Shown here piece by piece: positions 60,861 to 64,000 of a stretch of 64,000 nt of DNA (position 1 is its first letter; each line of letters starts with the position of its first letter). The notes beneath the pieces are model-generated. The model was not told where the DNA came from. It worked only from the letters and a program-made list of their open reading frames with translations, and did not search any database. The DNA is from Oreohelix idahoensis (taxonomy: Eukaryota > Mollusca > Gastropoda > Stylommatophora > Oreohelicidae), in contig JAMPIV010000287.1 of NCBI GenBank assembly GCA_024509875.1, forward strand, positions 210,001 through 274,000, written 5' to 3'. Made by a program: the position numbers and the translations under genes.

Positions 60861-61250
60861 TATGGCAACCCTTCAGGTCAGGTCGACCTCAAGACAGGAG
60901 GAGGATATTATGTTGGATACCACTCCAGAAGAGATGAGGAAGGCACAGGCGGGGGATAAAACACTCAAGCCTTGTTTCAGAAAATTGTCAACTTGTCATA
61001 CAACTCCAGGCAAGGGAGATTTTTACATGAAAAACAAGTTGATGTATAGGAAGACTGGAGCTAGATCCAAAGGTCAGGGACAGCTGGTACTTCCTAAAAG
61101 ATATAGGGCAGACTTAATAAGGAGCCTACATGTGAAACCAGATGGGGACCATGAGAAAATAGGTACCATCATTCAAAGGTGGCTCACAATTATTATTGGC
61201 CCAAAGCAAGATGGGACATTGAGAATTTTGTAGAAAGGTGTAGCATAGCA
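60861..61250 (+). pseudogene. integrase zinc-binding remnant fused to gag
   Basis: Directly after the zinc knuckle the frame reads DFYMKNKLMYRK..QLVLPKRYRADLIRSLH and, after a frameshift at about 61180, HNYYWPKARWDIENFVERCSI: the HHCC module of a gypsy integrase with its last Cys replaced. The protease that should lie between gag and integrase in a Gmr1-like element is gone, so a deletion joined the two. Confidence 0.75.
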
Positions 61251-61640
61251 CATGAGGGAACACCCACAAGTGGGAACATTGATCAGGACCTGGACACGCC
61301 ACGGGGCAAAATTAGGCATGATAATAAAAAGAAAAATAGATTTGATAAAGTGGACCAAATGGAATGGGAAGCCCCTTTTCACGGACAAGCTTCACTTAAC
61401 TGTTTTACAATGGCCACTATGCGGAGAGTGCAAAAAGATGTCTTACCCCAGGATAAGCCGAAAATCCCTCAATCGGACTTAAACAAACTGGAGGAAGAGG
61501 ATGTAGAGAGGAAATCTCTCATCAAGAATTTTAAGTGGGGAGACAACCCCAAGAGAAAAATTAGTAGCGGTCGTTTTGTGAATGATAATTCTGGGAGAAA
61601 AAATCATCACTATAGAGCTTCGAGTGGAAGAGACCATACC
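61251..61640 (+). other. unrecognised segment replacing the integrase core
   Basis: An open frame continues to 61685, rich in Lys, Arg and Asp, but has no DDE motifs. It stands where the catalytic core should be; origin unknown. Confidence 0.4.
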
Positions 61641-61645
61641 GGTGC

Positions 61646-62767
61646 ATGGACAAAGAGGTCCACACAATTAAAGGTCCATATGTAGCTTTGTTAAGAACGT
61701 GGACTGATGAAAAGGCAGATGAAAACATTACATCTTCATACCAATATGTGAATGAGCTGACCACTCGTTTAAAAACTGGCTGGAAACTTGCCAATGAAAA
61801 TTTGAAACAAGCCAGGAAGAAACATGCTGCCTATTATAACAGGAAGGCGAAAGACAGAGATTTGGCTGTGGGAGAGAAGGTACTGCTTCTTTTGCCCGGG
61901 AGTCAGAATAAGTTACAGATTGGATGGCAAGGTCCATATACAGTTCTAGAGAAGGTGTCTAGAACAAATTATAAGATAGATAAGAAGGGGAAAGAAAAAA
62001 TCTATCATGTGAATCTCCTGAAGAAATATTTGGAAAGAGAACATCAGGAAGAGACACACTTGTTGACCTTGTCCATCGCCATGGAGATGAAAAAGGAACC
62101 ACTTTCATCATTTGAATATCCATTACACCCCTGTGAGACAGCAGCACAGGTGAAAATCAGTACACATTTAACGAAAACTCAGAAAGAGAGAGTGCAACAG
62201 GTTCTAAATAATCATGCAGAGGTGTTAACAGACCGACCAGGGCATACAAACCCATTGGAATATGATATGAAACTGATAGACCCCACACCTGTCTGTATGA
62301 AACCATATTCGATTCCGTTTGCTAAGGAGAAAGCTTTGAAGGAAGAGATAGACTATCTATTGAAGAAAGGAATTATTTCACACAGTGAATCTTCGTATAG
62401 TTCCGGTGTTGTACTCTTAAGGAAGCCCTCTGGAGAACATAGACTCTGTATAGATTACAGGAGACTGAATGCTATTACAGAAGGACAGGTGGATCCATTG
62501 CCGGATACAAATCAGCTGTTTGCCAGACTAAATAAAGCTAAATATTTCTCAAAAGTGGATCTGAGTAAAGGATACTATCAGATTCCAGTAAAACCTGAGG
62601 TTAGACCATACCTAGCTTTTAGTACCTCAGAAGGACACTATGAGTTTAATAGATTGCCATTTGGATTGAAGAATGCGCCAAGTGTCTTCTCTAGAATGAT
62701 AAGAAAATTGTTGGATGTAAACATTTCGGAGGAACGTAATGAATCCCTGTGTTGCCTCTTTGATTGA
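61646..62767 (+). pseudogene. pol: integrase C-terminus followed by truncated reverse transcriptase
   Basis: 373-codon ORF. First ~135 residues: end of the integrase (AAYYNRKAKDRDLAVGEKV) with a GPY/F module (GWQGPYTVLEKV, about 61920-61960) and IYHVNLLKKY. Then a spacer and RT: KPYSIPFAKEKALKEEIDYL, SSYSSGVVLLRKPSGEHR, CIDYRRLNA, catalytic FSKVDLSKGYYQ (about 62545-62580) and RLPFGLKNAPSVFSRM (about 62650-62700). It stops before the YxDD box; the rest of RT and RNase H are absent. Confidence 0.88.
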
Positions 62768-63165
62768 GGATATTCCGAATGTTTCATACAGGATAATAAG
62801 AAGATTATGGGATCCACTATGAAAACTCTGCTATCACCAGGTATATGTTATCTCCTCATAACGTACATTGTGAGAGAAATATAATGTTCTCTGGACATGT
62901 CATTGCGCAGACTCAGAGAAGAGAAATGGTGAATACGGGTTGCGAAGCAGCATTAAGACAAGCACTCACACTTGCGGCTGTTCAGTAACATAGCCGAAAT
63001 ATATTATTGGTTGTAGAAGTCTGAGGCAGATTTCATGAGTAGTGCCTACTCTGAATGGACTCAACTACATAAAACCATGATAGCACCACAGCAGAGTAAA
63101 GTCAAGTTGACTTACATTTATCTATGTGTATATAGAATAAAGGACTGACATGGGATGTCTGTTTT
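62768..63165 (+). other. non-coding 3' region of the Gmr1-like element
   Basis: No RT, RNase H or env motif found; scattered stops in all frames. Confidence 0.55.
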
Positions 63166-63176
63166 AAGAGGGGAGG
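63166..63176 (+). promoter_or_regulatory. polypurine tract
   Basis: AAGAGGGGAGG directly before the TGTC of the 3' LTR; primes plus-strand DNA. Confidence 0.92.
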
Positions 63177-64000
63177 TGTCGTGAAATATTCTAATCCACA
63201 TATATAAATTATCAGGTAAATATAAAGCCTCACAAATACATTTAATAAAGAAAAGAGCAATGGTAAAATAACAGTGCTGTCACAAAGAATGTACTCGAAA
63301 TCCCCCTTTTTTATGCTTCGTCTGCAAATTGTAACGTTTCCACGTTAAATATAAGCCACTGCATAAATACAAGCGTTTCCACAACACATTAAAACGGGTA
63401 TTGCATTTCTAAGAAAAACATTGAAAGGCACACTGTGTAATGACCTAAATTAATCCTAACATTAATTATACTACGTTACCAAAACGAACGAACAGATGGA
63501 CTCAAATAGAAAGAGAGAGGGGCGAATAAAATCAGGAACGCATGCAACACTAAACACGTGTCTCGCTATTAATGCCACCCCCAACACGCGTCGCGCGATA
63601 CACAATTACTACTATCACGCGTGTAAGGCCACATGCACTAACTTTATTTCAAATCGACAGTGATAAAATTCACTAACCTTCCCAGAGTTAGGTTTTAAAA
63701 AAACCTGGAAAACGCTTATTAGAAAAGATAACATTAGATGGGTTTACGTTTGAAAACATTACAGTACCCAGACAGCACATCTTCGAAACAGGAGGTAGAA
63801 GAAATTGCATATTTTGAACGCAGCCACGTAGCTATTTTAAATTTGTATATTTGGGTTCCTTAGGGCTTGCTGACAAAGAATATGTAAAACGTTACGCAAA
63901 TAGTCTAGGAATTAACAAGTTATAGTCAAAATAAAATGATGGTGCTGTCAGACAACACCCAAAATCAGAATCGCTCAGTGGTAGATTTTTTTAAACCACC
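63177..64000 (+). repeat. 3' LTR of the Gmr1-like element (truncated by the window)
   Basis: Collinear with 56977 onward, with two homopolymer length differences and three substitutions seen. Confidence 0.96.

Larger units (their letters stand above)
56977..64000 (+). mobile_element. Gmr1-like Ty3/gypsy element, internally deleted (runs off the window)
   Basis: Long LTR, tRNA-Pro-type PBS, SCAN-like gag, integrase remnants, then RT remnant, PPT and start of the 3' LTR. Integrase before RT is the gene order described for Gmr1-like Ty3/gypsy elements (family knowledge), unlike the usual RT-RH-IN order. Protease, integrase core, the RT catalytic YxDD and RNase H are absent, so it is non-autonomous. 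The first 824 nt of the two LTRs differ at only about five places. Confidence 0.88.

Overview
The window is animal (metazoan) nuclear DNA made almost entirely of transposable elements and simple repeats. There are no operons, ribosome binding sites or prokaryotic genes. The mixture of endonuclease-bearing non-LTR retrotransposons, Mag-like and Gmr1-like Ty3/gypsy elements, Tc1/mariner and Helitron DNA elements, tRNA-derived SINEs, long (TA)n arrays and many minisatellites fits an invertebrate, most plausibly a mollusc or another lophotrochozoan. That taxonomic guess is inference. I found no convincing host protein-coding gene; the best candidate is a TATA promoter with a short first exon near 31.44-31.59 kb.

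Layout. 1-1.15 kb: 3' half of a LINE (A). 2.2-4.4 kb: old gypsy LTR relic. 5.0-6.3 kb: broken Tc1 element beside a (TA)n tract. 7.57-7.83 kb: (TA)n/(GT)n tract carrying a 43-nt LINE A tail. 8.67-9.56 kb: 43-bp satellite. 9.77-17.4 kb: a nest in which a 5'-truncated LINE (B) sits in a GTA-rich repeat, is split by a nearly complete opposite-strand LINE (C) with a 15-bp target duplication, and is split again by a SINE fragment with a 12-bp duplication. 18.75-29.95 kb: an 11.2-kb Mag-like Ty3/gypsy element with ~99% identical LTRs, gag, a GGGAAAC -1 frameshift signal, protease, RT/RNase H (one nonsense codon), integrase and a decayed env-like region. 29.95-36.8 kb: SINE-like repeats, a candidate host promoter, LINE fragments, then a chain of (TA)n, SINE, Tc1, (TA)n, Helitron and SINE. 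36.8-43.7 kb: minisatellites (31-bp and 36-bp units), a restriction-like-endonuclease LINE remnant, an inverted pair of LINE 3' ends and degenerate fragments. 43.7-49.3 kb: a CR1/L2/jockey-like LINE (E, minus strand) cut by a 2.4-kb solo LTR with a GCCAG duplication. 49.6-54.4 kb: small LINE B pieces (one twin-primed, one that seeded a minisatellite) and simple repeats. 54.4-56.5 kb: LINE D split by a second Helitron copy. 56.6-64 kb: a mariner fragment entered by a Gmr1-like gypsy element with ~2.45-kb LTRs, a tRNA-Pro-type primer site, a SCAN-like gag and a gutted pol whose integrase remnants lie before the RT remnant.

How the parts relate. Nothing here works as a pathway. The informative relationships are insertion order and mobilisation. 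Autonomous machinery is best preserved in the Mag-like element. The Gmr1-like element has very young LTRs but lost most of pol, so it was probably moved in trans by an intact relative. The two Helitrons, the SINEs and the solo LTR show exact termini and target duplications, so relative ages can be read from the nesting. (TA)n arrays recur as landing sites.
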